This document shows, one piece after another, positions 37,108 to 46,119 of a DNA stretch of 64,000 nt. The position numbers were made by a program, and so were the translations under genes. This DNA comes from Desulfosporosinus acidiphilus SJ4. GTDB taxonomy: Bacteria; Bacillota; Desulfitobacteriia; Desulfitobacteriales; Desulfitobacteriaceae. Numbering within the stretch: position 1 is the stretch's first letter; each line of letters begins with the position of its first letter. Below the pieces are notes generated by a model. It was not told the origin of the DNA. It saw only the letters and a program-made list of their open reading frames with translations, and ran no database searches. Location of the stretch: assembly GCF_000255115.2 (NCBI RefSeq), contig NC_018068.1, positions 2,637,977 to 2,701,976 on the forward strand, in the 5' to 3' direction.

Positions 37108-37764
37108 TTAAATCCACTCTTCTGGATAATTCATATTTTCTTGGAATTTCTTGAGGAACAAACCAACATGATATCCATCTGCTACAGCGTGATGTACCGT
37201 GATGGATAATGGCATCATTTTTTTATTGGCTTTATCAAAGAATTTCCCTGCTTGTAATACAGGGGAAAAATTACTTTCGTTACCATAGGAAATAGGCGTG
37301 TAATTTGTAAACTGTATCCATGGCAACATACCTATCATGCAATTATTATCGGGCATTACATCTGGTTTTGCTATAATCTCATGATTGCCAGCATATTGCT
37401 TTTGGTCTTCGATGTAATTCCGATAAAAAGTTTCAAAATCCGAGTTGTATTCAGTCCACATGCTAGATATGGTATTATCGTCTTCATGAAAGCAAGCATA
37501 GGTCGGATGCAAAACCTCATAATATCCCAATTGACCATCTTTTTCTGCAATTCGAAATTCTTGTTGTTCTGCTATTAGCCTTGAAACTAAATACAGGTAA
37601 GCAGGAAAGAACTTTTTATTAGCTCTTTTTACCATATTATAAGTGCTTGTAATATCTACTTCCACGCTGAGGCTATACCTTGTGGGAAGCATCTTTGTGA
37701 AATAATAAAAGTATTGTTTTCTATCCCAAGTGTTAAGATCAATTGGATGAAATTCAGTATTCAT
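37108..37764 (-). CDS. chloramphenicol acetyltransferase-like protein
   Basis: 218 residues from the ATG at 37764 (AAGGAAAGGAA upstream), the usual CAT length. Near the C-terminus SITVHHAVADGYHVGLFL supplies the catalytic His and Asp-Gly of the CAT fold (HHAVxDG). RKQYFYYFTKMLPTRYSLSV at the N-terminus and PISYGNESNFSPVLQAGKF hold substrate- and CoA-site residues. It would acetylate chloramphenicol or a related alcohol in the cytoplasm; resistance is not proven. Overlaps the DUF2087 gene. Confidence 0.85.
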   Translation of the reverse strand: MNTEFHPIDLNTWDRKQYFYYFTKMLPTRYSLSVEVDITSTYNMVKRANKKFFPAYLYLVSRLIAEQQEFRIAEKDGQLGYYEVLHPTYACFHEDDNTISSMWTEYNSDFETFYRNYIEDQKQYAGNHEIIAKPDVMPDNNCMIGMLPWIQFTNYTPISYGNESNFSPVLQAGKFFDKANKKMMPLSITVHHAVADGYHVGLFLKKFQENMNYPEEWI

Positions 37765-38056
37765 CGTTAACTTTCCTTTCCTTTGTGTTGATTGGCACTT
37801 TCCAGTAGATGGAATCGTCTCGCTCACGGCATAGAAGACCGTTATCAACGAGTTCTCGTCTCAGTAGAAAGTAGTCCTCAAAAGTATGCCACTTGTTGCA
37901 GATATCATTCACATCTCGTTCCGTATAACTACAGTCAATCTCAAATTTTTCAGCCAAATACTCCAGCAATGCATATCTCACCTTCTGTTTTTGTGGTAAT
38001 TGCGTTATTCTACCTGAATCATCAAGGAATCGTTTAATATTAAGCTTTTGTTCCAT
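37754..38056 (-). CDS. DUF2087 domain protein
   Basis: 100 residues. Pattern KRFLDDSGRITQLPQKQKVR, LEYLAEKFEIDCSYTERDVN, FEDYFLLRRELVDNGLLCR and DDSIYW is DUF2087, usually found attached to regulators or beside acetyltransferases. Probably nucleic-acid binding (winged-helix-like), but the role is unproven. Its end overlaps the CAT-like start by 11 bp, so the two are coupled. Confidence 0.85.
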   Translation of the reverse strand: MEQKLNIKRFLDDSGRITQLPQKQKVRYALLEYLAEKFEIDCSYTERDVNDICNKWHTFEDYFLLRRELVDNGLLCRERDDSIYWKVPINTKERKVNDEY

Positions 38057-38271
38057 GCTATTACCTCATCACAAATTTATAATTTCCCATGAGAAATACC
38101 TCTTTATATTTGTAGGAAGAGGACAACCTAAGATCGTTCCCATTTAGAGATCGCTTTGCCGCTGATGTTTATCATATCGGCACCTGTTTTTGTGTCATGC
38201 CTTTTTTTTACGCAAATGTTAATCAGTGTCGCCTTAAGATGTCAGTTAAGTGTACCAATTGCTCAAGCTCA

Positions 38272-38944
38272 TTACTTGCCACCCGAAATTACTTTGATAT
38301 ATTCCTCAACAGTTAATAGCTCTGAATTTAGCCCGGATATTACTTCATCTGATAATTTAGTTTTTGATGCAATTTGAAATCCGGCTTGCTTAACATAGGA
38401 GAGATATTCTTGCACTTTTGACTGTATGTCATCCCTATTCATTCGAAGAAGCATACCGTTATTTCGGTATATTTCCAGTATCGGATTTGCGGATTTCATC
38501 ACTTCGTGCATAGTATGAAAATTGTTTTCTCCCGGAAAACCTGAATTAGAAATAATCACAACATCCGGAAATTTTGACAGGCTATTTTTCATATCAAAAT
38601 TGCCGTCACTTTCCACAACATTCGGGCTTTTTATTGGAATTAATCTATCTAAGAAGTTTTTGAGGCATGCTGTCATATTCCAAAGGTAAACCGGGGTAGC
38701 AAAACATACAATGTCTGAACACTTATACATTTCCAGCAGTTCATTCATATCATCCTGGTGGACACATTTTCCTGGTGTTTGGAACCAGCAGGAAAAGCAC
38801 CCAGTGCAATGATTGATTTTTTTATCAATCAAAAAGATATTTTCGGTTTCCGCACCTGCATCCCGTGCACCTGCCAAGAAAGCTTCCACCATTACATTTG
38901 TATTGCTGTTTTTGCCTCGGGGACTGCCGTTAAAAAATTTTCAT
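38272..38944 (-). pseudogene. flavodoxin-like NAD(P)H reductase, frameshift near its start
   Basis: The clear start is the ATG at 38944, with AAAGGAGATGG upstream and overlapping the TetR stop. After MKIF the FMN loop [19 protein letters not shown] is only in frame if one T is removed from a run of six. The open frame alone begins at 38892. The rest is a normal iron-sulfur-flavoprotein-like reductase ([35 protein letters not shown]). Either a slip mutation or a sequencing error. Confidence 0.7.
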
Positions 38945-39510
38945 ATAACCATCTCCTTTATGATATTTAACTGCTGATCTACTATTTCTTCAGTTATTGT
39001 GAGAACAGATGAAGATGTCTTCAAGCCATCAAAAAAATAAATAATATGCATTGCTACAACAGAAACATCAAAATTCTTGAATTCTCCTGTTTCTTGACCA
39101 TATCTGAATAGAATACTCAGTAATTCAACTGATAACTCTACTCGTTTATCAAAATAAGCACGTTGTTCAGATTCGACAAAAGCAAATTCGTGTGTAGCGA
39201 AAAACAACCCTTTATTGTCACTGAAAATGGCGTTTCTCTCATGAGCTAAATAATGCTCAAAGATTACTTTGGCGGGTACTCTTTGACTGATCGCTCGCTT
39301 CACAGCATTTCTATCATCATCTATATCTCTGTCAAGCATGGCTATAAAGATCTCTTTCGTGGAAGAGAAATGACGATATAGCCCCCCTCTGCTCAAACCG
39401 CAGCAGTCACAAATGTCTTTCATCGTAATAGCAAGATAGCCTTTTTTAGAAAATAATTGCATTGATGCGTCGATGATATTTTGCTTAGTATTAGTTCCTT
39501 TGGTTGACAT
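38941..39510 (-). CDS. TetR-family regulator
   Basis: 189 residues. HTH: TKQNIIDASMQLFSKKGYLA, MKDICDCCGLSRGGLYRHFS, STKEIFIAML. The C-terminal domain resembles AcrR/QacR-like sensors. It leads an operon with the flavodoxin-like reductase; the stop overlaps the next ATG (ATGA). Two operator-like palindromes lie in its promoter. Confidence 0.9.
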   Translation of the reverse strand: MSTKGTNTKQNIIDASMQLFSKKGYLAITMKDICDCCGLSRGGLYRHFSSTKEIFIAMLDRDIDDDRNAVKRAISQRVPAKVIFEHYLAHERNAIFSDNKGLFFATHEFAFVESEQRAYFDKRVELSVELLSILFRYGQETGEFKNFDVSVVAMHIIYFFDGLKTSSSVLTITEEIVDQQLNIIKEMVI

Positions 39511-39534
39511 TGCAATTCACCTTTCCTACACATT

Positions 39535-39587
39535 AGCGACACGCATGTCGCTTTTATAATTATGCAACACAAGTGTCGCTTTGTCAA
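39535..39587 (-). promoter_or_regulatory. tetR promoter with two operator palindromes
   Basis: On the minus strand TTGACA (39582-39587), 17 bp, CATAAT (39559-39564). AGCGACA-CGCA-TGTCGCT (39535-39552) lies just after the -10, and a related GCAACAC-AA-GTGTCGC (39564-39579) lies in the spacer. Both fit binding by the adjacent TetR protein. Confidence 0.75.
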
Positions 39588-39949
39588 GCCTACAATAATA
39601 GCATACCGGTTTTGAAACCATACACATGCTTAGAAAAAAACAAGCAGTTCGAATAAACTCCATTTGCAGAAATGGAGTTGACATCGGATCCTAAATGTTG
39701 GGTAATAATTATATTTTAAAGAACAGTTTTGCCATTATGCCGTTTACATTATTATTATATTTTTTTACAACAGAGCCAACAAAAATCCTAAGCCGTAAAA
39801 CCCAGGACTGTCCTCGTTGCTGTCTCTGCCCGGAAGTAGGATGTTTGAGTTTATATTTTATTAACGATTCCTCAAACCTTTTAACGATAAAAATCTCGCA
39901 CAGCGCCTTCCATTTGTTTAGATTCTGCAAGGGTAGCACCACTGTGCGA

Positions 39950-40080
39950 ACGTCAAGAAAAAAGTGAGCCATTCGCCAGAAAAAATTTGAGCCACTAACG
40001 CTAGAAAAAAAGTGAACCGTATTATGAAAAACGCTGGAAAAATATTGAGCCATTTATCCGTTAAGTTTGTGCCAGTAAAA
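39950..40080 (-). repeat. IS21-type terminal repeats (relic end)
   Basis: Three to four degenerate units of the form CGCYRGAAAAAA...TGAGCCA, spaced ~35-40 bp (AAAAAGTGAGCC, AAAAAATTTGAGCC, AAAAAGTGAACC, AAAAATATTGAGCC). Such multiple sites form the ends of IS21 elements. 39588-39949 to the left holds a hairpin (AACTCCATTTGC/GAAATGGAGTT near 39657) and no gene. Confidence 0.6.
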
Positions 40081-40161
40081 TCGGAATGAGGGCGTAGCCC
40101 GAATGGAGATTTTACTGGCTCCGCGCCCGCCAGCCTCTAGTGCGTTTCACTTAATGTCTGC

Positions 40162-40902
40162 TCAAGCCGGTAAGAATCCTTTACATTCATGTTCAAAATA
40201 TGACCGGAAGGTTACTCGATCGATTAAAGCAGCTACCATAATTTCATTTTCAAAAAGATCGGTCCAACTGGAAAACTCAAGATTTGTAGTTATGATGACA
40301 CTGGCCCTCTCGGAGCCCTCAGAGATAACTTGAAACAGCATCTCTGATTGATGTCGGTTAAACGTAAGGTAACTAAGCTCGTCGATCACAAGCAAATCAA
40401 CTTTAGCAAGACTTTTCTCTAGCTTGGATAAGCGGTGAAACTGTATAGCTTCAGCTAAGGTACTGGCCAAATTGACTGCCGTATAGAACTTAACGTTAAA
40501 GCCTGCATAACAAGCTTTTAAACCAAGTCCTATGGATAGGTGGGTTTTCCCCGAGCCAGGATTACCAATCATAACGATGTTTTGCCGCTTTTTTATGTAA
40601 TCACATGAAGCGAGCTCCCAGATGAAGGATTCAGAAACATGTTCGAGTCGTCCAAATTGAAACTCATCCAGAGTCTTCATGACAGGAAATCAAGCCTTCT
40701 TAATTCGGCGATTTTGTCCAACTGCTTGCCGTTGTATGACTTCAAGTTTCATGGTTTCGCAGAGAAATTTGTCATATCCCTCGCCTGGAGAGAGTTGTCG
40801 TATAACATTTTCATAGCCCATAAAGGCAGGGGTTCTTAACTGCTTTGCATAAAGCATTATGGTCTCTTTAACAGGGTTAATCTCGGTTCGCGAATTACTC
40901 AT
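40162..40902 (-). pseudogene. istB: IS21-family istB relic
   Basis: Starts MSNSRTEINPVKETIMLYAK at 40902, reads to RRIKKA, hits an in-frame TGA, then continues FPVMKTLDEFQFGRLEHVSE with Walker A GNPGSGKTH, Walker B LLVIDELSY and sensor TNLEFSSW. The normal C-terminus (HILNMNVKDSYRLEQTLSET) is in a different frame after a shift near 40205. So there is one nonsense and one frameshift mutation in the transposition ATPase. Confidence 0.8.
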
Positions 40903-40990
40903 ACCGCAGCCCCCCTGTTCATCAAGGTATCATACTTGTCGATTTGCGGTTTTGAAACCGCGATATTGATTCGGGGGGTGAACTTTTCTG
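40903..40990 (-). pseudogene. istA: istA C-terminal scrap
   Basis: Directly upstream of the istB relic, the minus strand reads INIAVSKPQIDKYDTLMNRG followed by stop, in the position and style of an IstA end. Everything before it is gone, so this IS21 copy is cut at about 40990. Confidence 0.55.
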
Positions 40991-41024
40991 GTGTCCATAT
41001 GCAGATCCGTTAACATATACTCGC

Positions 41025-41225
41025 TTAAAAGGAGTCCACTTCCCCTCTCTTTTCAACATGTACTATAACAATTTGATTTGGCATTTCGACTATTCGGCTT
41101 GGCATGGGACCACCTAAAGCATTTATTATAACAGGAATAAAGCTAACAAAGTTGACTAAGCCACTTATGATATTCATAACGCCAACCAGTTTCAGCCCAA
41201 TTGTGAAAATTCGTTTCTCATCCAT
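41025..41225 (-). pseudogene. small membrane protein, probable 3'-truncated gene
   Basis: From an ATG at 41225 with GGAGGGG upstream it encodes MDEKRIFTIGLKLVGVMNII, one helix (SGLVNFVSFIPVIINALGG), then unnatural sequence to the stop. It looks like the N-terminal part of a multi-helix protein cut off by the IS21 relic's end. The C-terminal fragment at 669-1037 may be from the same family. Confidence 0.45.
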
Positions 41226-41420
41226 AGTGTTTCCCCTCCATACCAATGTCTACTTTTACTCATTCATAACTATTAAAACATGTCAAATTAAGTAAGACTC
41301 AGATGCTATTGATTTATACTGAAAACTGACCCCCTATTTTCACTGAATATTGCCCCCCTCCAACTAAATAGTTATCCTTTTCTCTGAAGTAAATTAGAGA
41401 AAGGACGACCACTGGAGGGA

Positions 41421-41549
41421 ATGAAAGATGTGCAAGACTGGATCGCAGTAAAACGGTTATACAAAAGTGGTATGAAAATCAAGGCTATCTCAAGGCAATT
41501 GAACATGTCAAAGAATACGGTCAAAAAGGGATCGTATGGACTTAATTAA
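41421..41549 (+). pseudogene. istA: istA N-terminal scrap of another IS21 element
   Basis: GGAGGGA precedes ATG; the frame reads KDVQDWIAVKRLYKSGMKIK, AISRQLNMSKNTVKK (the IstA helix-turn-helix), then runs out. Repeated ACTGAAAACTGACCCCC / ACTGAATATTGCCCCCC motifs just upstream (41318-41360) are terminal sites. Confidence 0.65.
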
Positions 41550-42145
41550 TTATCCAATTTGCCTGAGTTTTTGCATCCACCAAGACTCTTCTCTTAATTG
41601 CTTGATATCCAATGCCATTATTACATAATCCTGCCTAAGTTCTATTCTTTCTGATATGCCGGTGTACACGAGATCAATATGCAACCTAAAGTCCTTTACA
41701 TTTTTACCTTCTTTTTGTTCAAATTTATGAACTATATTGATCACATTAGGGACAGATTCCCAATATGCCATTGCTGATCCACCACCTGCTGGCATCTCCC
41801 ACCACGAAGAAAACAGAGGCCATGCCTCTTTACAACAATTTGTTAACTGCCTGTCACCTAAATCTGAGAATTCTGGGGGATTGAACAAACTATTTATTGG
41901 ATTCAGAACACCATTACTAAGATTAGAGCTTCTTTCATGTATTAACTGTGTCCACCAACTTTCCCACTGTCTAGAAAGATTACAATCAGAATAATCACCC
42001 AACTGTTTATATGCCAAAGTAGTACCCTGCCCGAATACATACTCTTAGAAATAAACCCGAAACAACAACCAACATATAACGCGAAATTCATAGCCACATC
42101 ATGTGTTATTGTAACGGCCCAAGAAGGACCACCTTTTCGCATCAT
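41550..42145 (-). pseudogene. hypothetical protein gene, one-base frameshift
   Basis: With GGAGG upstream, the start MMRKGGPSWAVTITHDVAMN, FALYVGCCFGFISK (42145 down to about 42048) must lose its frame by one A to join EYVFGQGTTLAYKQLGDYSD and the long frame ending at 41550. The joined product is ~197 residues, Trp-rich (WESWWTQL, FSSWWEMPAGGGS), soluble, unknown. First member of the cassette-like array. Confidence 0.6.
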
Positions 42146-42224
42146 TAAGTTTTCCTCCATACGCTTGTATAATTTTGTAGTTTCAAACTATATCTGTAAG
42201 CTAATATATTTTAGTCCCAACCAA

Positions 42225-42352
42225 TGTAACCCCTCACTATCCCCCATCCACCAGGCAACCACATCCCATTCTGCGGAATTGAAGGAGTTCTTTGGTTGAC
42301 CGGCGGTTGGGGGTTTATGGAGATTTGGGTTGAGGGGTAGCGGGAAAACAAA
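42225..42352 (+). repeat. family A repeat, copy 4
   Basis: GTAACCCCTCACTATCCCCC at the left, ACATCCCATTCTGCGGAATT and GAAGGAGTTCTTTGGTTGAC in the core, and GATTTGGGTTGAGGGGTAGC at the right; the outer C-rich and G-rich arms pair. Confidence 0.8.
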
Positions 42353-42358
42353 TAGAAA

Positions 42359-42847
42359 TCAAATTTCTTGCGAAGGGGTTAGATACTTTTCATAGAATAC
42401 TAACGTCATTTTCCTATTAATAGTCTCCATTTTACCAGTTCGTTTATATCCCAATTTCTCATACAGATGGCAATTTCCTTTTTCCTGCAATAGTGTATCT
42501 AGTTCCCACGCTCTTGCATCACAGTATACCCTTTCAATTATTTCAAAGACTTTCTGAGCAAACCCTTTTCCTTGGTATTCAGGTAAGATAAAAATAGGAC
42601 TGACACGGTAGCGTTGGTCTCCCATTTTTATTATTCTAATAGCGCCAACAGTAACCCCGTCATTTTTTATAACATAATAATCTGTAAAAGACTGATTAAG
42701 TCGGGTCACTATTTTCTCAATTGGCTCATTGGCAGGACTGGTTTCAAAGTCTTGATATTTTTCAAGTAAAGGCATAAACGAATTTGTTTGCATCACATGA
42801 ATAGTTTCTGCATCTTTCAACTCAGCTTTAGTTAAAGATATGTTCAT
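42359..42847 (-). CDS. GNAT acetyltransferase
   Basis: 162 residues from the ATG at 42847 (AGAAGGGA upstream). Acetyl-CoA loop PIFILPEYQGKGFAQKVFEI (motif A, Q/RxxGxG/A) after VGAIRIIKMGDQRYRV; the C-terminal ENCHLYEKLGYKRTGKM-like segment (NCHLYEKLGYKRTG) is the motif B end. The substrate is unknown. A single-gene unit between two family A repeats. Confidence 0.85.
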   Translation of the reverse strand: MNISLTKAELKDAETIHVMQTNSFMPLLEKYQDFETSPANEPIEKIVTRLNQSFTDYYVIKNDGVTVGAIRIIKMGDQRYRVSPIFILPEYQGKGFAQKVFEIIERVYCDARAWELDTLLQEKGNCHLYEKLGYKRTGKMETINRKMTLVFYEKYLTPSQEI

Positions 42848-42899
42848 TGGCAATCCCTTCTTATTTTTATGTACCTATCTTTGAACGAGGCATATTTTT

Positions 42900-43045
42900 G
42901 TGCTCTCCCAACTCCCATCCCTCCACCCAATTTCCGTATCCGTTAGGTAAAGACATCCATCCTGCGGGATTGAAGGAGTGCGGTGGGTTGACAGGGGTTT
43001 ATGATGATTTGGGGTTGAGAGGTAGCGGGAGTGTTGGGTGGACTG
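42900..43045 (+). repeat. family A repeat, copy 5
   Basis: CTCCCATCCCTCCACCC, CCGTTAGGTAAAGACATCC, ATCCTGCGGGATTGAAGG, then GATTTGGGGTTGAGAGGTAG and CGGGAG closing the arm. Confidence 0.85.
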
Positions 43046-43061
43046 GAATTAATCCACTTTT

Positions 43062-43676
43062 TTATCCAATACTAAATAAATATCCAGAAATAAAAGCTGC
43101 TTGTAATGCCCTGACTTCTTCAGTAAAGTGTACATGATCATAATAGATATTGTTTCCTAGACTGCTAGTGAATAAAAATAAATCAATAATTGGTATTTGC
43201 AAATTGTCCATTATTTTTTCTGCCAAATGGTTATAGAGTTCAACATCTTTGCCATACCTTAGAAATCCTTCAGATCTACGATTATGGATTATATCAATAA
43301 CTGGGGTAGTCGTGATCCAAAACATTCTTTGTGACATTTTCAAGGTAACTTCACAAATTTGTTTTAAATTCTCCTCATAGCGCTCTTTCTCAGTTTGAAT
43401 TTGGTTAGCATTACGATCTACCCTTATATCATGTAAACCACAATTCACGAGCAATATGTCGTAATATACACCTTTTTTCTCTTCATCTCTTAAATACTCC
43501 AGGACCATATTACTGTCACCCGCATTAGCCCCATTCGGCTTATCCAAATCCTTGAGAGCATCAATAACCTGGTCCTTTTGTTGATACTTAAACTTACTGC
43601 TTATCATTTTTTCCAAAAATGGGCTGTAGTGTATCGAGATGCTATCGCCAAGGACAAATACTCTTTTCTTTTCCAT
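43062..43676 (-). CDS. SGNH/GDSL-type hydrolase
   Basis: 204 residues from the ATG at 43676 (AAGGTG upstream). Block I VFVLGDSISIHYSPFLEK has the nucleophile Ser, block III is LLVNCGLHDI (Asn-Gly... oxyanion position), and block V YYDHVHFTEEV gives the catalytic Asp and His. An esterase or lipase-like enzyme acting on an ester or acetyl group. Cytoplasmic; substrate unknown. A single-gene unit of the array. Confidence 0.85.
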   Translation of the reverse strand: MEKKRVFVLGDSISIHYSPFLEKMISSKFKYQQKDQVIDALKDLDKPNGANAGDSNMVLEYLRDEEKKGVYYDILLVNCGLHDIRVDRNANQIQTEKERYEENLKQICEVTLKMSQRMFWITTTPVIDIIHNRRSEGFLRYGKDVELYNHLAEKIMDNLQIPIIDLFLFTSSLGNNIYYDHVHFTEEVRALQAAFISGYLFSIG

Positions 43677-43779
43677 ATATTTCACCTTGCTACTCAGTCA
43701 ATTAACTTAGCTTCTATGTTTAACCTTTTCCCCAATCCGATCTTCGAATCTCGTCTGCCTTTAAAAAACTCCTCTCCAC

Positions 43780-43945
43780 CATAACAATCCATAAACCTAT
43801 CCCTCCACCTTTCCGGTTCGAATATGTGATAGGTAAGGACATCCATCCTGCGGGATTGAAGGAGTTCGGTGGCTTTGACGGGTGAGCTGGGGTTTATGGG
43901 TATTTGGGGGTGAGGGAAACTGGGGGCGCTGGGGTGTCTACATAA
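43780..43945 (+). repeat. family A repeat, copy 6
   Basis: CCCTCCACCTTTCCGGTTCG, GATAGGTAAGGACATCCATC, CTGCGGGATTGAAGGAGTTC, GGGTGAGCTGGGGTTTATGG, GGGGGTGAGGGAAACTGGG. Confidence 0.85.
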
Positions 43946-44411
43946 TTACAGTTATACAACAATCTGTATTCAACAATTTATCAAAATCAAAATTAGCGAT
44001 ATCTACAAAGTTACATTCCTCTTGTAATATCTCATCCATTTTGTCGTTTCCGAACCATAGTGACCAAAGCTCAAAGTAAGTACCTTCTCCAAAGTTATCC
44101 TGTAAATATTCTTGAAACTGTTTTTTCCACTTAGAGTTAAATCTTCCACCTAGCCAATAAATGTATTTCTTTTTAATATATTCTCCTGTTTCATGAGGAG
44201 GATTTGAACATTTCGATATTTGTAACCCTGTAGTATCGGCGTCTTTCGGAATTACTAATGCTTTACTATCATCAGAAAGTTTATCTAGATCCCAAAATGA
44301 TTTTGGTCTAGGACTCATGCTCTTTAAGTCCTTAACCGTCAGCCTTAGGACGCCAGATAAATCTATTTCTGGCAATTCAACGTCAGCTGCAATAAACATA
44401 AACCTACTCAT
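43938..44411 (-). CDS. hypothetical protein
   Basis: 157 residues, soluble. FMFIAADVELPEIDL at the start, then SPRPKSFWDLDKLSDDSKAL, and C-terminal GEGTYFELWSLWFGNDKMDE. The pattern resembles small immunity-like or unannotated Firmicute proteins; no family named. Its end lies at the edge of repeat copy 6. A single-gene unit of the array. Confidence 0.6.
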   Translation of the reverse strand: MSRFMFIAADVELPEIDLSGVLRLTVKDLKSMSPRPKSFWDLDKLSDDSKALVIPKDADTTGLQISKCSNPPHETGEYIKKKYIYWLGGRFNSKWKKQFQEYLQDNFGEGTYFELWSLWFGNDKMDEILQEECNFVDIANFDFDKLLNTDCCITVIM

Positions 44412-44454
44412 TGAATCACATCCGTTCTAGAATACTCTGGGCATGGCTGAAATG

Positions 44455-44560
44455 TCTTCTAACGCATCCCTCCAGCTTTCCGGTTCGGTTATCCGATAGG
44501 TAAATACATCCATCTGCGGGATTAAAGGAGTTCGGTGGCTTTGACAGGTAGATATGCTTT
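44455..44560 (+). repeat. family A repeat, copy 7 (3'-shortened)
   Basis: TAACGCATCCCTCCAGC, CTTTCCGGTTCGGTTATCCG, ATAGGTAAATACATCCATC, GCGGGATTAAAGGAGTTCGG; it ends soon after, without the G-rich arm. Confidence 0.8.
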
Positions 44561-44626
44561 ATTTCAATTAGAACTGGAGCATATTTCCCAAAAATCTTAG
44601 GAATAATCAACTACTTGAAGTAGGGT

Positions 44627-45229
44627 CTAAATAATTGTTACTCCCAAAATTTGTACTATATCAACAGCTTGCATGGCGTTTATCTTGGCACCCTTAAGTT
44701 CACTAAATGTATCGGATAATGTAATCCCCTCAATAATACAATCTGTTAGGTCAATTCCTTTGAGAGAAGTTCTAAAGAAATCCGCACTTTGAAAATCGAC
44801 TGCTTTTAGCTTAATCTTTTTGAACTTTACCTCTGATATAAATGCTTCTTTAAAGTTACAATCACTTATCGCACAGCTTACCCATACTGATATTGTATAA
44901 TTTGCGTAACGGAATGAACAATTAGATAACACTACCTCTTTGAAATGACCTTGACTAAAGTTACTTCCATCGCCTTTACTTTCTAATATCTTTGATTTCT
45001 TCCAATAGCTATCTTCAAAGATACAGTTTGAGAAATCGGAATTCATAAAGGCTACGTCATAAAAGCTAGCACGTGAAAAATTGCAATTAATAAATTGACA
45101 CTTGTCAAACTGTACCGACTCAAATTCAATCTTTGAGATATCAGCATCCTTAAGAACCTCATTTACAAAACTTACATTCTTAATATAGTTATCATCTAAC
45201 CTTGCTTCTGAAATTGTTTTTTCTAACAT
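44627..45229 (-). CDS. pentapeptide-repeat protein
   Basis: 200 residues from the ATG at 45229. Repeats of A/C-x-F/L-x-x are clear: IEFESVQFDKCQFINCNFSR, ASFYDVAFMNSDFSNCIFED, then VVLSNCSFRYANY, AVDFQSADFFRTSLKGIDLT. They form a right-handed quadrilateral beta helix. Qnr and MfpA, relatives in fold, mimic DNA to protect gyrase; whether this one does is unknown. A single-gene unit of the array. Confidence 0.85.
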   Translation of the reverse strand: MLEKTISEARLDDNYIKNVSFVNEVLKDADISKIEFESVQFDKCQFINCNFSRASFYDVAFMNSDFSNCIFEDSYWKKSKILESKGDGSNFSQGHFKEVVLSNCSFRYANYTISVWVSCAISDCNFKEAFISEVKFKKIKLKAVDFQSADFFRTSLKGIDLTDCIIEGITLSDTFSELKGAKINAMQAVDIVQILGVTII

Positions 45230-45294
45230 AAAATGCCTCTTATATTTCAATATCCTTGATGATGAAATTTATCAAATTCTAGTTATTTTTACGT

Positions 45295-45489
45295 TTAAGG
45301 AATAATCCGCTTTACTCGACCCACTATTCCACTCTCAAGTCGAACCTTTATTCCATGAGGATGAGTAGGCGAATTGGTTAGAATATCTTTTACAACACCT
45401 TCAGTTAATTTTTCCGTTCTTTGATCTTGTTTTTGAACTATTAAAACGTGCGTACCTCGCTTGATATTTACACGATTATTTCCTTCCAT
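45295..45489 (-). CDS. ywbE: YwbE-family protein, copy 2
   Basis: 64 residues, near-identical to 13340-13534 (differences such as HVLIV/HLLIV, EGVVK/EGIVK, LESGI/LECGI). Start chosen at the ATG with AGGTGG upstream. The DNA similarity includes about 15 bp on each side of the gene and then stops, which suggests movement of a gene-sized unit. Confidence 0.85.
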   Translation of the reverse strand: MEGNNRVNIKRGTHVLIVQKQDQRTEKLTEGVVKDILTNSPTHPHGIKVRLESGIVGRVKRIIP

Positions 45490-45529
45490 TACAATGACCA
45501 CCTACATATCTTTTTTCTATTTAACATGC

Positions 45530-45705
45530 GGTAACCCCCGTCACTCCATGTAAACCCATCCCCACACCTCCCCCAGGTATCCACCAAGTAAGCACATCCC
45601 ATCCTGCGGGATTGAAGGAGTCCGATAGTTGACGAGCGAGCTGGGCTTTATGGGGAGGCGGGTATTTGGGCTTGAGGGTAGCGGGATACGGGCGGAAGTG
45701 GTGCG
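45530..45705 (+). repeat. family A repeat, copy 8
   Basis: CGGTAACCCCCGTCACTCC, CCCCAGGTATCCACCAAGTA, AGCACATCCCATCCTGCGGG, ATTGAAGGAGTCCGATAG, TTGGGCTTGAGGGTAGCGGG. Confidence 0.85.
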
Positions 45706-45731
45706 AGTGACTTACAGTGGCATCAGGAAAG

Positions 45732-46058
45732 TTATGACTCGGTTCCTTCTATTCTCTCCAATTTATAAAGTACTGGATGAAGTCCATCGGCACAACAGAA
45801 TATTTCGGTTCCTTTCTGCCTAACCCAAGGATAATCATGCCCTAATGCTAAATAAACAACCTTGTCTTGAATCCCTGCCCAAGCCCAACTACAAAATCCT
45901 TCAGGTTTATTACAATTTTTTGTTATGAACTCTTGTCCTTTTTTATATTTTGAACACTTTGTTGGAACTCCTTCTGAAGCGTACTTTTCATGGATATCGC
46001 CAACATCGAGTTTTTTGAGAACCGAAATTTTAACGTCATAATATTTTGTTGCTCCCAT
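45732..46058 (-). CDS. TIGR04076-family protein
   Basis: 108 residues from the ATG at 46058 (GAGG eight bases upstream). YDVKISVLKKLDVGDIHEKY, CSKYKKGQEFITKNCNKPEG, FCSWAWAGIQDKVVYLALGH, IFCCADGLHPVLYKLERI is the TIGR04076 pattern with its conserved Cys and Trp. Function unknown; members often lie near redox enzymes. A broken copy lies at 1780-2002. Confidence 0.8.
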   Translation of the reverse strand: MGATKYYDVKISVLKKLDVGDIHEKYASEGVPTKCSKYKKGQEFITKNCNKPEGFCSWAWAGIQDKVVYLALGHDYPWVRQKGTEIFCCADGLHPVLYKLERIEGTES

Positions 46059-46119
46059 CTCTTTAACCTCTTTCATGAATTCTGTCGACTTATACCTCTA
46101 ATTCAACCAGAATACTATC

